In this document: positions 16,450 to 25,278 of the stretch, piece after piece
How positions within the stretch are numbered: the stretch's first letter is position 1
How the letters are laid out: every line of letters begins with the position of its first letter
Source of the DNA: an uncultured Paracoccaceae bacterium
GTDB taxonomy: Bacteria > Pseudomonadota > Alphaproteobacteria > Rhodobacterales > Rhodobacteraceae
Assembly (NCBI GenBank): GCA_947503935.1
Contig: CANNFR010000001.1
Span: 372,001 to 436,000 of the forward strand
Direction: 5' to 3'
DNA length: 64,000 nucleotides
Program-made: the position numbers and the translations under genes
Notes under the pieces: generated by a model
Told to the model about the DNA's origin: nothing
What the model saw: the letters and a program-made list of their open reading frames with translations, nothing else
The model's database searches: none

Positions 16450-18306
16450 TTATCCGCCGATCGTCGTGCAATCGTGGCCGCGCGCAGCGATCCGGCGGCA
16501 GGCGAGGGCAGCCTGCTCTTCGCTCATGCCCATGAAGTTCGCCTCAAACGCGCCGTTCCGCTGGACCACCCGGCGGAGCGATCCGCCAAGGCCTGCCATG
16601 TCGGACAACGACATGGTGATCAGCGCCTTCTCCGCCTCATAGCGTGATCCGAACCGGCCGAGTGAGACGCCGGAATGCCGACCACCCGAGGTGGACAGGC
16701 GGGTCACGACTTGGCTTGCCTCAGGCTCGGGCCGCAGCACCGGGTCTGGCGTGGCGGGCGGTGTGATGACCGCAGCCGTCAACACCACATTCCGCGGCTC
16801 CTCCGCGATCGCCTCAGGCGCGGCCGCCGGGATGGCGGCGGCCGCAGCCGGGCTTGCATCCGGCGCTGCGGCGGCCAGAGCCGTCACAGCCTCCGGGTCT
16901 GCCGCCGGGGCAGGCGCAGCATCGGCCGCGAGGGAAACGGCCTCATCTGCGCCCGCCCCGGACGCGGCATCCTCAATGGCGGCGGCCACGAGGGTCTGGT
17001 CAGGCGTGGCGGCATCCGCCGCCTGCGCCAATTCGGTCTGCTCTACTGTCGCCGTTTCCACCGCCTCGGGGCGCGGACGTGGCGTGGTCGTTGCCTCCGA
17101 CGCGTCGGCAACGGCGGAGCCCGCGATGTCGGCAACCGCCTCGGCGGCGTCGATCACGGCTTCGGCCGCAGCCTCGGCGGCGGCATCGGCCATGGCCACC
17201 TCGGCCACATCGGTAATCGCCTCTTCCGTGGCCACGCTGGCGATTGCGGCCATGATGTCGGTCTCGATCGCGGCAATCAGCTCGGGCGCGGGCTCTTCCG
17301 TCGGGTTGCCGCCCCTTGGCAGCGGCCGAGGTGAGCGTGACACTGCCCCGCTGATGCGAACGATCTTGCCGGCTGCCCGCTGCGTTGGACGTTCGGCGCC
17401 TTCGGCCACGACAATCTCGGCCGGGCCATCGTCGGGCAGGTTGTCGTAACGCGGCAAGGAGGGGCGGTTGACGGCCACACGTGTCGGTGCGCGCTCAAAC
17501 CCCATATCCATCAGCTCGGCCATCCGGGCATTGCGGTTGGCGGTGGAGGTGCCGCCGAAGACGGTTGCAATGATCCGCTCGCTGCCGCGTTCGGCCGAGG
17601 CCACCAGGTTGAAGCCCGCCGCCCGGGTATAGCCCGTCTTGATGCCGTCGGCGCCCTTGTAGGCGTTCAGGAACCGGCGATTGGTATTGGCCACTTCCGT
17701 GCCGCCCGCATTGGTCGAGCGGCGCGAGAAGATGTTATAATATTGCGGGTAGTCGTAAAAGAGGTGCCGCCCCAGGATCGTCATGTCATTGGCGGTCGAC
17801 AGGTGCCCGCTTTCTGTCAGACCGTGGGCGTTCTTGAAGGTGGTGCGCGTCATGCCCATCGCGCGGGCCGTGCGCGTCATACGGCGGGCGAAGGCGGCCT
17901 CGCTGCCCTCGATCGCCTCGCCGATCGCAGTGGCCGCATCATTGGCCGATTTCACCGCTGCCGCGCGGATCAGATAGCGCAGCTGGATGCGCTGCCCGGC
18001 GCGCAGGCCCAGCTTGGAGGGCGGCTCGGCCGCAGCTTTGCGCGAAACGGTGACCATCGTGTCGAGAGAGATCTCGCCCAGGCGCACAGCCTCGAACGCG
18101 ATGTAAAGCGTCATCATTTTGGTCAGCGAGGCCGGGTGCAGCCGCGAATCCGCGTTGCGCGAATGCAGGATTTCGCCCGATCGGGCATCCATTACCACCG
18201 CCGCATAGGGGGCGGCCCGCACGCCCGAAGGCGCCACGCCCAGAGAAAAAACGATACCGATCAAGAAGAGGGTGCGCCACGCGCCCCTGCATAGTCGATG
18301 TTTCAC
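16450..18306 (-). CDS. dacC: D-alanyl-D-alanine carboxypeptidase with C-terminal SPOR domain
   Basis: A 618-residue penicillin-binding protein of the DacA/DacC (S11) class that trims pentapeptides in the periplasm. A signal peptide (cleavage near VRAAP, residue 31) precedes the catalytic motifs S60-L-T-K63, S120-A-N122 and K223-T-G. After a beta domain, roughly residues 350-530 form a low-complexity Ala/Glu/Pro linker, and the last 75 residues resemble a SPOR domain (SGVSLGRFGSRYEAEKALI), which binds denuded glycan at division sites. The gene symbol is a class assignment. The 167-base upstream gap is AT-rich and may hold its promoter. Confidence 0.9.
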   Translation of the reverse strand: MKHRLCRGAWRTLFLIGIVFSLGVAPSGVRAAPYAAVVMDARSGEILHSRNADSRLHPASLTKMMTLYIAFEAVRLGEISLDTMVTVSRKAAAEPPSKLGLRAGQRIQLRYLIRAAAVKSANDAATAIGEAIEGSEAAFARRMTRTARAMGMTRTTFKNAHGLTESGHLSTANDMTILGRHLFYDYPQYYNIFSRRSTNAGGTEVANTNRRFLNAYKGADGIKTGYTRAAGFNLVASAERGSERIIATVFGGTSTANRNARMAELMDMGFERAPTRVAVNRPSLPRYDNLPDDGPAEIVVAEGAERPTQRAAGKIVRISGAVSRSPRPLPRGGNPTEEPAPELIAAIETDIMAAIASVATEEAITDVAEVAMADAAAEAAAEAVIDAAEAVADIAGSAVADASEATTTPRPRPEAVETATVEQTELAQAADAATPDQTLVAAAIEDAASGAGADEAVSLAADAAPAPAADPEAVTALAAAAPDASPAAAAAIPAAAPEAIAEEPRNVVLTAAVITPPATPDPVLRPEPEASQVVTRLSTSGGRHSGVSLGRFGSRYEAEKALITMSLSDMAGLGGSLRRVVQRNGAFEANFMGMSEEQAALACRRIAARGHDCTTIGG

Positions 18307-18473
18307 GACAACTGCCCTTACACTGCCTCATGCCGCCCGATTTTCCGGTGCAGCTTTATTATTGTGATCAGCCTAGCACAGTCGGACTCGTCAGAAAATA
18401 CCTTTGTTTCAATTACTTTCAGGGTAAAGCTCAGGCATTTATCAAGATATGGTGGGCGCCTGTGGATAATTCG

Positions 18474-19184
18474 CTAGATATCCGATTCCTCGATTGCGGC
18501 AATCACGGCGCCCAACTTGCCCAGATGCGGCAGCTCGTTGTAACGGGCGTGGGTTTCGGGGGCGTCGGCATGTTCCAACTCCCATGTCAGGTCATGCGGC
18601 ACGAACGTGCCCCAGCCGCCGGCCTCGATCGCGGGCAGCACATCCGACTTCAGCGAATTGCCGATCATCATGGCGCTGGCCGTACCGTCGCCATGGCGGG
18701 CGAAGATCTCGGCATAGATGCCGGGCGTCTTGTCGCTGACGATCTCGACCCCGTCGAAAAGGTCGCCCAGGCCCGACTGCGCCAGCTTGCGTTCCTGGTC
18801 CAACAGGTCGCCTTTGGTGATCAGCAAGACCCGGTACCGCCCGGCCAGCGCCTCAATCGCCTCGCGGGCGTGCGGCAAAAGCTCAATCGGATGCGACAGC
18901 ATCTCGCGGCCCGCATCGACCAGTTCGCGGATGACCGAGGCCGGGACCTTGGCATCGGTCACCTCAATCGCGGTTTCGATCATCGACAGGGTAAAGCCCT
19001 TCACGCCGAACCCGTAGGCCCCAAGGTTGCGCTTTTCCGCCGCCAGCAGGCGGTCGGCCAGGTGCGACGGGTCGGTATAATCGGCCAGAAGGGCCGCAAA
19101 CCGCTCCTGCGTCATGCGAAAGAATTGCTCGTTTTGCCAAAGCGTGTCATCGGCGTCGAAACCGATCGTGGTCAGCTGCCCCAT
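18474..19184 (-). CDS. HAD-family hydrolase
   Basis: A 236-residue haloacid dehalogenase-like phosphatase. The nucleophile motif is GFDADDTLW (D10, D12); motif II region RVLLITKGD gives a threonine; the conserved lysine is in VSDKTPG; and motif IV is MIGNSLKSDVLPA with an aspartate. I chose ATG 19184, which places the first strand at residue 5; the frame extends 19 codons further. It is divergent from clpS. Substrate unknown, probably a small phosphorylated metabolite. Confidence 0.85.
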   Translation of the reverse strand: MGQLTTIGFDADDTLWQNEQFFRMTQERFAALLADYTDPSHLADRLLAAEKRNLGAYGFGVKGFTLSMIETAIEVTDAKVPASVIRELVDAGREMLSHPIELLPHAREAIEALAGRYRVLLITKGDLLDQERKLAQSGLGDLFDGVEIVSDKTPGIYAEIFARHGDGTASAMMIGNSLKSDVLPAIEAGGWGTFVPHDLTWELEHADAPETHARYNELPHLGKLGAVIAAIEESDI

Positions 19185-19201
19185 GGATTCAATCCCACTC
19201 T

Positions 19202-19220
19202 CCCCCTTTTCATGAGGGGG
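19202..19220. repeat. Inverted repeat in the HAD-clpS divergent gap
   Basis: CCCCCT and AGGGGG flank TTTCATG. It sits 60 bases before the clpS start and just upstream of the HAD start. It could be an operator or an mRNA leader hairpin; nothing specific supports either. Confidence 0.35.
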
Positions 19221-19279
19221 CTCGCGCTTATATACTGCCATCTACCGCCCTTTGACATCGATACCTGGAGACGATTCTG

Positions 19280-19630
19280 GTGACGTTCCACCCTGTTATT
19301 CTGTCCGACAAGAAGGACACTCCGGACGATCCGGAGGGGGAAAGCGGTGTTATCACCAAGACCAAACCGAAGACACAGCGTCCGCCGCTGTATAAGGTAT
19401 TGATCCTGAATGATGATTATACGCCGATGGAATTCGTGGTCCATGTGCTTGAGCGGTTTTTCGGCCTGACCCATGCCCAGGCGTTCGAATTGATGCTGAC
19501 AGTGCACAAGAAGGGCGTCGCGGTTGTGGGTGTCTTTTCGTTCGAGGTGGCCGAGACAAAGGTGGCCCAGGTGATGGATTTCGCGCGCCGCCACCAGCAT
19601 CCGCTGCAATGCACGATGGAAAAGGAATAA
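19280..19630 (+). CDS. clpS: ATP-dependent Clp protease adaptor ClpS
   Basis: A 116-residue N-end-rule adaptor that hands substrates to ClpA. After a disordered N-terminal tail (1-36) the folded domain has the N-degron pocket residues N44-D45-D46, M50 as the hydrophobic gate and HKKG near residue 76. The start is GTG with GGAG at 19267. clpA is not in the window; the next gene is an RsmC-like methyltransferase. Confidence 0.95.
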   Translation: MTFHPVILSDKKDTPDDPEGESGVITKTKPKTQRPPLYKVLILNDDYTPMEFVVHVLERFFGLTHAQAFELMLTVHKKGVAVVGVFSFEVAETKVAQVMDFARRHQHPLQCTMEKE

Positions 19631-19649
19631 GCGCCCTTTTGCGCTGCCC

Positions 19650-20660
19650 ATGAAACCCTCCCGCCTGAGTATCGCGCTGGAAAGCGGCGCGCTTGTGTTG
19701 CCGCCCGAGGGGCGGATTGCCGTGTTCCGCCCGCGCATGGATGTCGACCTGTCGGCACTGCCCACGGATCGGGTCGAGGTCATCCAGGGCTTTCGGCCCG
19801 ATCACGATGCCTTTGCCGCGCAAGGCTATGCGACGGCTGTGGCGCCGTCGGGCGGTTATGCCGCCGCGATCGTCGAACTGCCGCGCAGCAAGGCCGAGGC
19901 GCGGGCCCTGGTGGCACGGGCGGCCTTGGTCGTAGCCGATGGCGGGCCGATCGTCGTGGACGGGCAGAAGACCGATGGTATCGACAGCCTGATCAAGGAG
20001 CTGCGCGCCCGTGTGGATCTTGGTGGCGCGCTGGCCAAGGCCCATGGCAAGCTGGCGGTTTTCGGCAATACCGGCGCGGCGCCCTTTGCCGATTGGGCGG
20101 ATGCCGCGCCGCGCCGGTTGCCGGAGGGGTTTGTGACCAGCCCAGCCGGGTTTTCGGCCGATGGCATCGATGCGGGCTCTGCCGCCCTGGTGGCTGCTCT
20201 GCCGGCAAAACTGCCCGCCCGTGTGGCCGATTTCGGCGCCGGATGGGGCTATCTGGCGTCGGAAGTGCTGAGGCGCGACGGCTTGGACGAGGTGCATCTG
20301 GTCGAGGCCGAGCATGACGCGCTGGAAGCCGCGCGTCAGAACATCACCGACCCGCGGGCACAATTCCACTGGGCCGATGTCACGCGGTTCCGCGCGCCAA
20401 AGCCTTTCGGCGCGATCGTGATGAACCCGCCCTTTCATACCTCGCGCGCAGCCGATCCGGGCCTTGGCCGGGCGTTCATAGCGGCCGCCGCCCGCGCGCT
20501 GACCCGGTCAGGCACGCTCTGGATGGTGGCCAACCGGCATCTGCCCTATGAACGCACGCTGAATGAGCTGTTTCGCAGTGTCGAGGAACTGCCCGGCACC
20601 CCCGCTTTCAAGCTTTACCACGCGGCAGCGCCGAAACCCGCACCTCGCGCGCGGCGTTGA
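19650..20660 (+). CDS. rsmC: RsmC-like class I SAM-dependent rRNA methyltransferase
   Basis: A 336-residue protein with the RsmC duplicated layout: a degenerate N-terminal methyltransferase-like domain and a catalytic C-terminal domain. VADFGAGWGYLASEV is the SAM-binding motif I and IVMNPPFHTSRAADPGLG the catalytic motif IV for guanine N2 methylation. E. coli RsmC modifies G1207 of 16S rRNA; the same target is likely but not shown. It starts 19 bases after clpS. Confidence 0.85.
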   Translation: MKPSRLSIALESGALVLPPEGRIAVFRPRMDVDLSALPTDRVEVIQGFRPDHDAFAAQGYATAVAPSGGYAAAIVELPRSKAEARALVARAALVVADGGPIVVDGQKTDGIDSLIKELRARVDLGGALAKAHGKLAVFGNTGAAPFADWADAAPRRLPEGFVTSPAGFSADGIDAGSAALVAALPAKLPARVADFGAGWGYLASEVLRRDGLDEVHLVEAEHDALEAARQNITDPRAQFHWADVTRFRAPKPFGAIVMNPPFHTSRAADPGLGRAFIAAAARALTRSGTLWMVANRHLPYERTLNELFRSVEELPGTPAFKLYHAAAPKPAPRARR

Positions 20661-20708
20661 AATGGCTTAAACCCTCCAGACGGACTCAGGCACAAAGGTT
20701 ATCTCCCC

Positions 20709-21515
20709 ATGTCCTTTTCCATCGCCGGTAAGACGGCCATTGTAACGGGGGCTGCCAACGGTATCGGTCTGGCCGTCGCCCGACGCTTCGCTGCCGCAGG
20801 GGCCAATGTGATGCTGGCCGATATGGACGAGGCGCGCCTGCAGACCGAGATCGGCGAAGAGGCGGATGCCGAGGGCACGATCCGCTATTTCACCTGCGAT
20901 CTGCGCGAGCGGTTGAGCCAGGCCAACCTGATCTCGGCCACGATAGATGCGTTCGACCGGGTGGACATTTTGGTGAATGCCGCCCGCTCGGTCGCCGTGT
21001 CGGACCCGCTCGATCCCGACGCCGATGGTGTTGAAGAGCTGTTGGAGCAAAACCTGATGTCTGCCCTGCGCCTCAGCCAGGCAGTGGCCAAGCGGATGAT
21101 CAAGCAATCCAACGGCGGCGAGGAGGAGGGGCCGGTGGGTTCAATCGTGAATATCTCGTCCATCGCCGCGCGCCGCACGCACCCTGAGCTTCTGGGCTAC
21201 TCCATTGCCACCGCCGCGCTGGATCAGATGACCCGTTCATTGGCTGTTGCATTGGCGCCGCACCGGATTCGCGTGAATGCGGTGGCCTTCGGATCGGTGA
21301 TGAGCGCCAGTCTGAAGACCGCGTTGAAAGACCATGCTGATTTCCGCGAGGATATCACCGACCACACCCCGATGGCGCGGATTGCGGCACCGGGCGAATT
21401 GGCCGATGCGGTGCAATTCCTCGCCTCGGACGGGGCGGGGTTCGTGACCGGCGAGGTGCTGACCGTCGATGGTGGGCGCACGTTGCTGGATACCGTCGCG
21501 TCACCCGTGCATTAA
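20709..21515 (+). CDS. SDR-family protein lacking the catalytic lysine
   Basis: A 268-residue short-chain dehydrogenase/reductase. The Rossmann motif T13-G-A-A-N-G-I-G20, catalytic N115, S151 and Y164 are present, but the lysine expected four residues after the tyrosine is threonine (Y164-S-I-A-T168), and the usual NNAG is NAAR at 90-93. The C-terminal cofactor-end sequence VTGEVLTVDGG is intact. Loss of the lysine normally cripples proton relay and ribose binding, so this may be a binding or regulatory protein, or an altered enzyme. It follows rsmC by 48 bases. Confidence 0.8.
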   Translation: MSFSIAGKTAIVTGAANGIGLAVARRFAAAGANVMLADMDEARLQTEIGEEADAEGTIRYFTCDLRERLSQANLISATIDAFDRVDILVNAARSVAVSDPLDPDADGVEELLEQNLMSALRLSQAVAKRMIKQSNGGEEEGPVGSIVNISSIAARRTHPELLGYSIATAALDQMTRSLAVALAPHRIRVNAVAFGSVMSASLKTALKDHADFREDITDHTPMARIAAPGELADAVQFLASDGAGFVTGEVLTVDGGRTLLDTVASPVH

Positions 21516-21556
21516 CCGCGCGCCAGCCCAAATCAATTCAGGCCAACCGGTTGCCT

Positions 21557-21913
21557 CTACGGCGTAGGACAGCTGAGCGCGGCGCGCTCTGCCGCTTCGG
21601 CAACGCTGGCGCGGCGGGCTTCCAGCCTGCGCAGGCGGGCGCGCTCTTCCGTGGGGTTTATGGCCGTGCCGCGCCTCGACAAAGGTCTGTCGCCCGACAA
21701 GCAAAGGGTGATCGGACTATCCTCGGCACAGATCGCGGCGCCAACCCTGACCCGAGAGCGATCGTCATCCCGGTAGCCACGGGCGAGTGCCAGTTTGGTA
21801 TCAGCGATCTCTTTATCAAGGGCGCGTAACTCAGCGCCTGCCCGGTCGACGCAGGCCGCGCGGGGTTCGGCACAGGCAGCTAGGAACAGGATCAGAATGA
21901 GGGACTTGCGCAT
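21557..21913 (-). CDS. Small putative lipoprotein
   Basis: A 118-residue protein with a short hydrophobic leader MRKSLILILFLAAC; LAAC is a lipobox with the cysteine at position 14. The mature part is Arg/Ala-rich with a coiled-coil-like C-terminal helix (EERARLRRLEARRASVAEAA) and several cysteines. No family recognised. It is convergent with the SDR gene and divergent from hemF. Confidence 0.6.
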   Translation of the reverse strand: MRKSLILILFLAACAEPRAACVDRAGAELRALDKEIADTKLALARGYRDDDRSRVRVGAAICAEDSPITLCLSGDRPLSRRGTAINPTEERARLRRLEARRASVAEAAERAALSCPTP

Positions 21914-22012
21914 CAGGGGCCTCCAGCATTGGCGGGGCCAGTATAGGCGCTTGCGTCCCCCCTGCCAAACACGCTTAAAAGATGTCGAAGCGAACGAGGG
22001 GGATTCACGCCC

Positions 22013-22903
22013 ATGGCCGACGATTTTGACGACCGAAAGACACGCGCCTCGGCCTGGTTTCGTGAGCTGCGGGACAGTATCGTGGCCGATTTCGAACGGC
22101 TGGAGGATGAACAGCAGAGCGGCCCCTTTGCGGATAGCGCGCCCGGCCGGTTCGAGGTGAATGAAACGCGGCGTGCGTCTGAGGACGGATCGGATGCCGG
22201 CGGCGGGTTGATGAGCGTGATGCGCGGTGGCCGCGTGTTCGAGAAGGTCGGCGTGAACGTCTCAACCGTCTATGGCAAGCTGGGCGAGCGTGCGCAAAAG
22301 GCGATGGCCGCGCGCGGTGTGCCGGGCATGGAGGCGGACCCACGGTTCTGGGCCAGTGGCATCAGCCTGGTGGCCCACATGCAAAACCCGCATACACCGG
22401 CCGTGCACATGAACACCCGGATGTTCTGGACGCCCGGCGCATGGTGGTTCGGCGGCGGCTCTGATCTGAATCCTTGCATCGAATATACCGAGGATACCGC
22501 CGCCTTTCATGCGGTTCTTGAGGCGGCCTGTGCCCGGCATTCGGCGGATTATTATTCCAGGTTCAAGGCGTGGGCGGACGAGTATTTCTTCGTGCCCCAT
22601 CGCGGCCGGGCCCGGGGGGTCGGCGGCATCTTCTACGATGATCTGAACACCGGCGACTGGGACGCGGATTTCGCCTTCACACAAGACGTCGGCCGCGCGT
22701 TTCTGCCGGCTTTCGTGCCGGTTGTAGAAGGGCGGCGCGACACGCCGTGGAGCGAGGCCGACCGCGAGGTGCAATTGGTGCATCGGGGCCTCTACGCCGA
22801 ATACAACCTGGTCTATGACCGTGGCACCAAGTTTGGGCTGGAGACGGGACATGATGCCAACGCGGTGCTGATGAGCCTGCCGCCGGTTGCGAAATGGACC
22901 TGA
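22013..22903 (+). CDS. hemF: Oxygen-dependent coproporphyrinogen III oxidase
   Basis: A 296-residue cytoplasmic enzyme for aerobic conversion of coproporphyrinogen III to protoporphyrinogen IX. Conserved HemF segments are visible: GVNVSTVYGKL, NPHTPAVHMNTRMFW (active-site histidines), WWFGGGSDLNPC, GIFYDDLNTGDW and YNLVYDRGTKFGL close to the C-terminus. Length matches E. coli HemF (299). It complements the anaerobic hemN at 3 kb. Two tandem stem-loops follow the stop codon. Confidence 0.96.
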   Translation: MADDFDDRKTRASAWFRELRDSIVADFERLEDEQQSGPFADSAPGRFEVNETRRASEDGSDAGGGLMSVMRGGRVFEKVGVNVSTVYGKLGERAQKAMAARGVPGMEADPRFWASGISLVAHMQNPHTPAVHMNTRMFWTPGAWWFGGGSDLNPCIEYTEDTAAFHAVLEAACARHSADYYSRFKAWADEYFFVPHRGRARGVGGIFYDDLNTGDWDADFAFTQDVGRAFLPAFVPVVEGRRDTPWSEADREVQLVHRGLYAEYNLVYDRGTKFGLETGHDANAVLMSLPPVAKWT

Positions 22904-22911
22904 GCGGGGGC

Positions 22912-22930
22912 AAATCTTCTGCGAAGATTT
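22912..22930. repeat. Stem-loop, TTC-TGC-GAA family copy 1a
   Basis: AAATCTTC and GAAGATTT form a perfect 8-base-pair stem around TGC, nine bases after the hemF stop. It is the first of a tandem pair and matches, in opposite orientation, a pair at 36.4 kb. Confidence 0.7.
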
Positions 22931-22943
22931 AGGCGAATTCTCC

Positions 22944-22962
22944 GATCTTTCTGCGAAAGATC
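22944..22962. repeat. Stem-loop, TTC-TGC-GAA family copy 1b
   Basis: GATCTTTC and GAAAGATC form a perfect 8-base-pair stem around TGC, 13 bases after copy 1a and 18 bases before the cobT start. It may act as a hemF terminator/stabiliser or belong to a mobile REP-like family. Confidence 0.7.
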
Positions 22963-22980
22963 CTGTTGCGAAAGAGAGCT

Positions 22981-23991
22981 ATGGATATCTCGGATATGAC
23001 ATTTGAGCAGGCCTTGCTCGCCGCGATTGATGGCAAGACCAAGCCTTTGGGCGCGTTGGGCCGGATTGAGGATCTGGCGGCGCAACTGGCGCGGCTACAG
23101 CACAGCCTGACGCCGAGGGCCGAGACCTGTCGCCTGATCATTTTCGCCGCCGATCATGGGATTGCCGAGGAAGGTGTTTCCGCTTTTCCGCAGACCGTGA
23201 CCCGCGAGATGGTGAAGAACTTCCTTGCCGGGGGGGCGGCGGCGAATGTGTTTGCGCGCTCTACCGGGGCCGAGATCGTCGTCGTCGATGCGGGTGTTGC
23301 TGGCGAACCGTTTCTGCACTCCGATCTGATCGACGCGCGGATCGGGGCTGGGACGGCGAACTCGGCCACGGGGCCAGCGATGTCGGAGGACCAGCTTGAG
23401 ACGGCCTTGCAAGCCGGGGCGCGCTTTGGTGCCGAGGGGGCGGCGGACGTGATGGCCTTTGGAGAGATGGGCATCGCGAATACCTCGGCGGCAAGTCTTC
23501 TGGCGGCCAAACTGACAGGGCGCGAGGTGGGCGATTTTGTCGGGCGGGGCACGGGCCTTGATGATCCGGGCCTGGCGCATAAAGCCGCCGTTCTGGCGCG
23601 CGCTGCGGCGCGGAAAGCTGGACGATTGCCGGGGCGCGAGGCCTTACGCGAATATGGCGGGTTCGAGATTGCGATGATGGCCGGCGCCATGATGGGCGCG
23701 GCCGAGGCCCACCGTTTGGTGCTGGTCGATGGGTTCATCGCCAGCGCGGCGGCGGCAGCGGCCCTGGACATCATGCCCGAGGCGCGCGCGGCCATGGTCT
23801 TTGCGCATCTGTCCGAGGAGGCCGGGCATCACAGCTTGCTGGAGGCGTTGGACGTGCGGCCGCTGTTGTCGCTGGGGTTGCGTCTGGGCGAGGGGACCGG
23901 CGCCCTCCTGGCCTGGCCGCTGGTCAGGGCTTCGGCAGCGATGCTGACCGAAATGGCCAGTTTTGAGAGCGCGGGCGTCAGCCGTCAATGA
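22981..23991 (+). CDS. cobT: Nicotinate-nucleotide-dimethylbenzimidazole phosphoribosyltransferase
   Basis: A 336-residue enzyme making alpha-ribazole 5'-phosphate for the lower ligand of cobalamin. Typical CobT segments are KTKPLGALGRIEDLA, IFAADHGIAEEGVSAFP, FGEMGIANTS and LVDGFIASAAA; the C-terminal HLSEEAGH includes the catalytic glutamate. I chose ATG 22981 with AAAGAGAG upstream over the in-frame TTG at 22966. The stop overlaps cobS (ATGA), giving a cobTSC unit. Confidence 0.94.
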   Translation: MDISDMTFEQALLAAIDGKTKPLGALGRIEDLAAQLARLQHSLTPRAETCRLIIFAADHGIAEEGVSAFPQTVTREMVKNFLAGGAAANVFARSTGAEIVVVDAGVAGEPFLHSDLIDARIGAGTANSATGPAMSEDQLETALQAGARFGAEGAADVMAFGEMGIANTSAASLLAAKLTGREVGDFVGRGTGLDDPGLAHKAAVLARAAARKAGRLPGREALREYGGFEIAMMAGAMMGAAEAHRLVLVDGFIASAAAAAALDIMPEARAAMVFAHLSEEAGHHSLLEALDVRPLLSLGLRLGEGTGALLAWPLVRASAAMLTEMASFESAGVSRQ

Positions 23992-24755
23992 CCTCGCGCT
24001 GGGCCGAGGAGTGTGCGGTCTTCCTGCTGGCCTTGCAATTCCTGACGCGGCTGCCCGTGCCCGACCCTGGCTATACGCCCGCGCGAATGGCCGCGACACC
24101 GCGCTGGCATCCGGCAGTGGGTGCGCTGATCGGGTTGCTGACAGGGCTGGTCTACTGGCTGGCGGCGCAGGGTGTTCCGCCCGTTCTGGCGGCGATCATG
24201 TCGACGGCGTTCGGCCTTTTGCTGACGGGGTGTTTCCACGAAGACGGCTTTGCGGATGCCTGTGACGGGCTGGGCGGCGGCGCCACGCGCGAGCGCGCGT
24301 TGGAGATCATGCGCGACAGCCGTCTTGGAACATACGGGGCCGCGGGCTTGGGACTGATGCTGGCGGGTAAGGTTGCGGCGCTGGCGGCGCTCAACCCCGG
24401 CGTGGCCCTTGCGGCGTTGATTGCGGCCCATGCAGTCAGTCGCGCGTCATCGGTATTGGTTATCGCGACCTCTGCCTATGTGCGCGATCATGGCACTGGC
24501 AAACCTGTGGCCGACGGCATTCCGAGAGCCGATCTGAAGCTGGTCGTGGCAACGGGTCTGGCCGCGCTGCTGCCATTGGCGTTCGTGGTGCCGATTGGGG
24601 TGGTTCTTTGCGGCCTTGCAGGTTTGGTGCTGGGCCACTGGCTGATGCGGCGGCGGTTTGAGCGGCGGCTGGGCGGTTATACCGGCGATTGCCTTGGGGC
24701 CGTGCAGCAGACCAGCGAGATCGGGTTTTACCTGGGTCTGGTCGTGTGGCTCTGA
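23988..24755 (+). CDS. cobS: Cobalamin synthase (adenosylcobinamide-GDP ribazoletransferase)
   Basis: A 255-residue polytopic inner-membrane enzyme that joins alpha-ribazole to adenosylcobinamide-GDP. ALQFLTRLPVP near the N-terminus and GCFHEDGFADACDGLGGG (acidic metal-binding motif) are hallmarks, followed by several hydrophobic helices and GYTGDCLGAVQQ near the end. Overlaps cobT by four bases and cobC by ten. Confidence 0.94.
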   Translation: MTSRWAEECAVFLLALQFLTRLPVPDPGYTPARMAATPRWHPAVGALIGLLTGLVYWLAAQGVPPVLAAIMSTAFGLLLTGCFHEDGFADACDGLGGGATRERALEIMRDSRLGTYGAAGLGLMLAGKVAALAALNPGVALAALIAAHAVSRASSVLVIATSAYVRDHGTGKPVADGIPRADLKLVVATGLAALLPLAFVVPIGVVLCGLAGLVLGHWLMRRRFERRLGGYTGDCLGAVQQTSEIGFYLGLVVWL

Positions 24756-25258
24756 TCTTGTTGCGGCACACGCGCCCGGTGGGGGCTGCTGGGCTTTGCT
24801 ATGGCCGGACGGATCTGGCCGTTGCGGATGATTTCGATGCCGAAGTCTTGCGTTTGACGGCCGATCTCCCCCGCATCGCGCAGATCGTCACCAGCCCTTT
24901 GACGCGCACCGCAAAGCTGGCCCGCGCCATCGGTGCTGCCAGTGATCTGCCCGTTCGTGAAGATGACCGGTTGGTTGAGATGGATTTCGGCGCTTGGGAG
25001 GGGCTGGCTTGGGAGGCGATCCCCAGGGCTGAGCTGGATGCCTGGGCCGATGACTTGATGCATGCGCGCCCGCACGGAGGTGAGAGTGTGGCGATGCTGG
25101 CCGCCCGTGTGGGTGCGGCTTTGTCCTCGCTGGATGGCGGCGATACGCTGGTTGTGACCCATGCGGGCGTGGTGCGCGCGGCGTTGGCCCGGGCGGGGCG
25201 GCCGGACCCCTGGAGCTTCAAGCTGGACTATGGGGCCTGGGTGACGCTGCCCGGATGA
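24746..25258 (+). CDS. cobC: Histidine phosphatase, probable alpha-ribazole phosphatase
   Basis: A 170-residue phosphoglycerate-mutase-like phosphatase. The catalytic motif is LLRHTRPV (RHT instead of the more common RHG), with the CobC-type GLCYGRTDL after it, a conserved LVEMDFGAWEGL, and the second histidine in VVTHAGVVRA. I chose GTG 24746, so the catalytic histidine falls at residue 8. Its overlap with cobS supports dephosphorylation of alpha-ribazole phosphate rather than a glycolytic role. Confidence 0.85.
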   Translation: MALILLRHTRPVGAAGLCYGRTDLAVADDFDAEVLRLTADLPRIAQIVTSPLTRTAKLARAIGAASDLPVREDDRLVEMDFGAWEGLAWEAIPRAELDAWADDLMHARPHGGESVAMLAARVGAALSSLDGGDTLVVTHAGVVRAALARAGRPDPWSFKLDYGAWVTLPG

Positions 25259-25278
25259 TCCGCCGGTCAACCCCGGCG

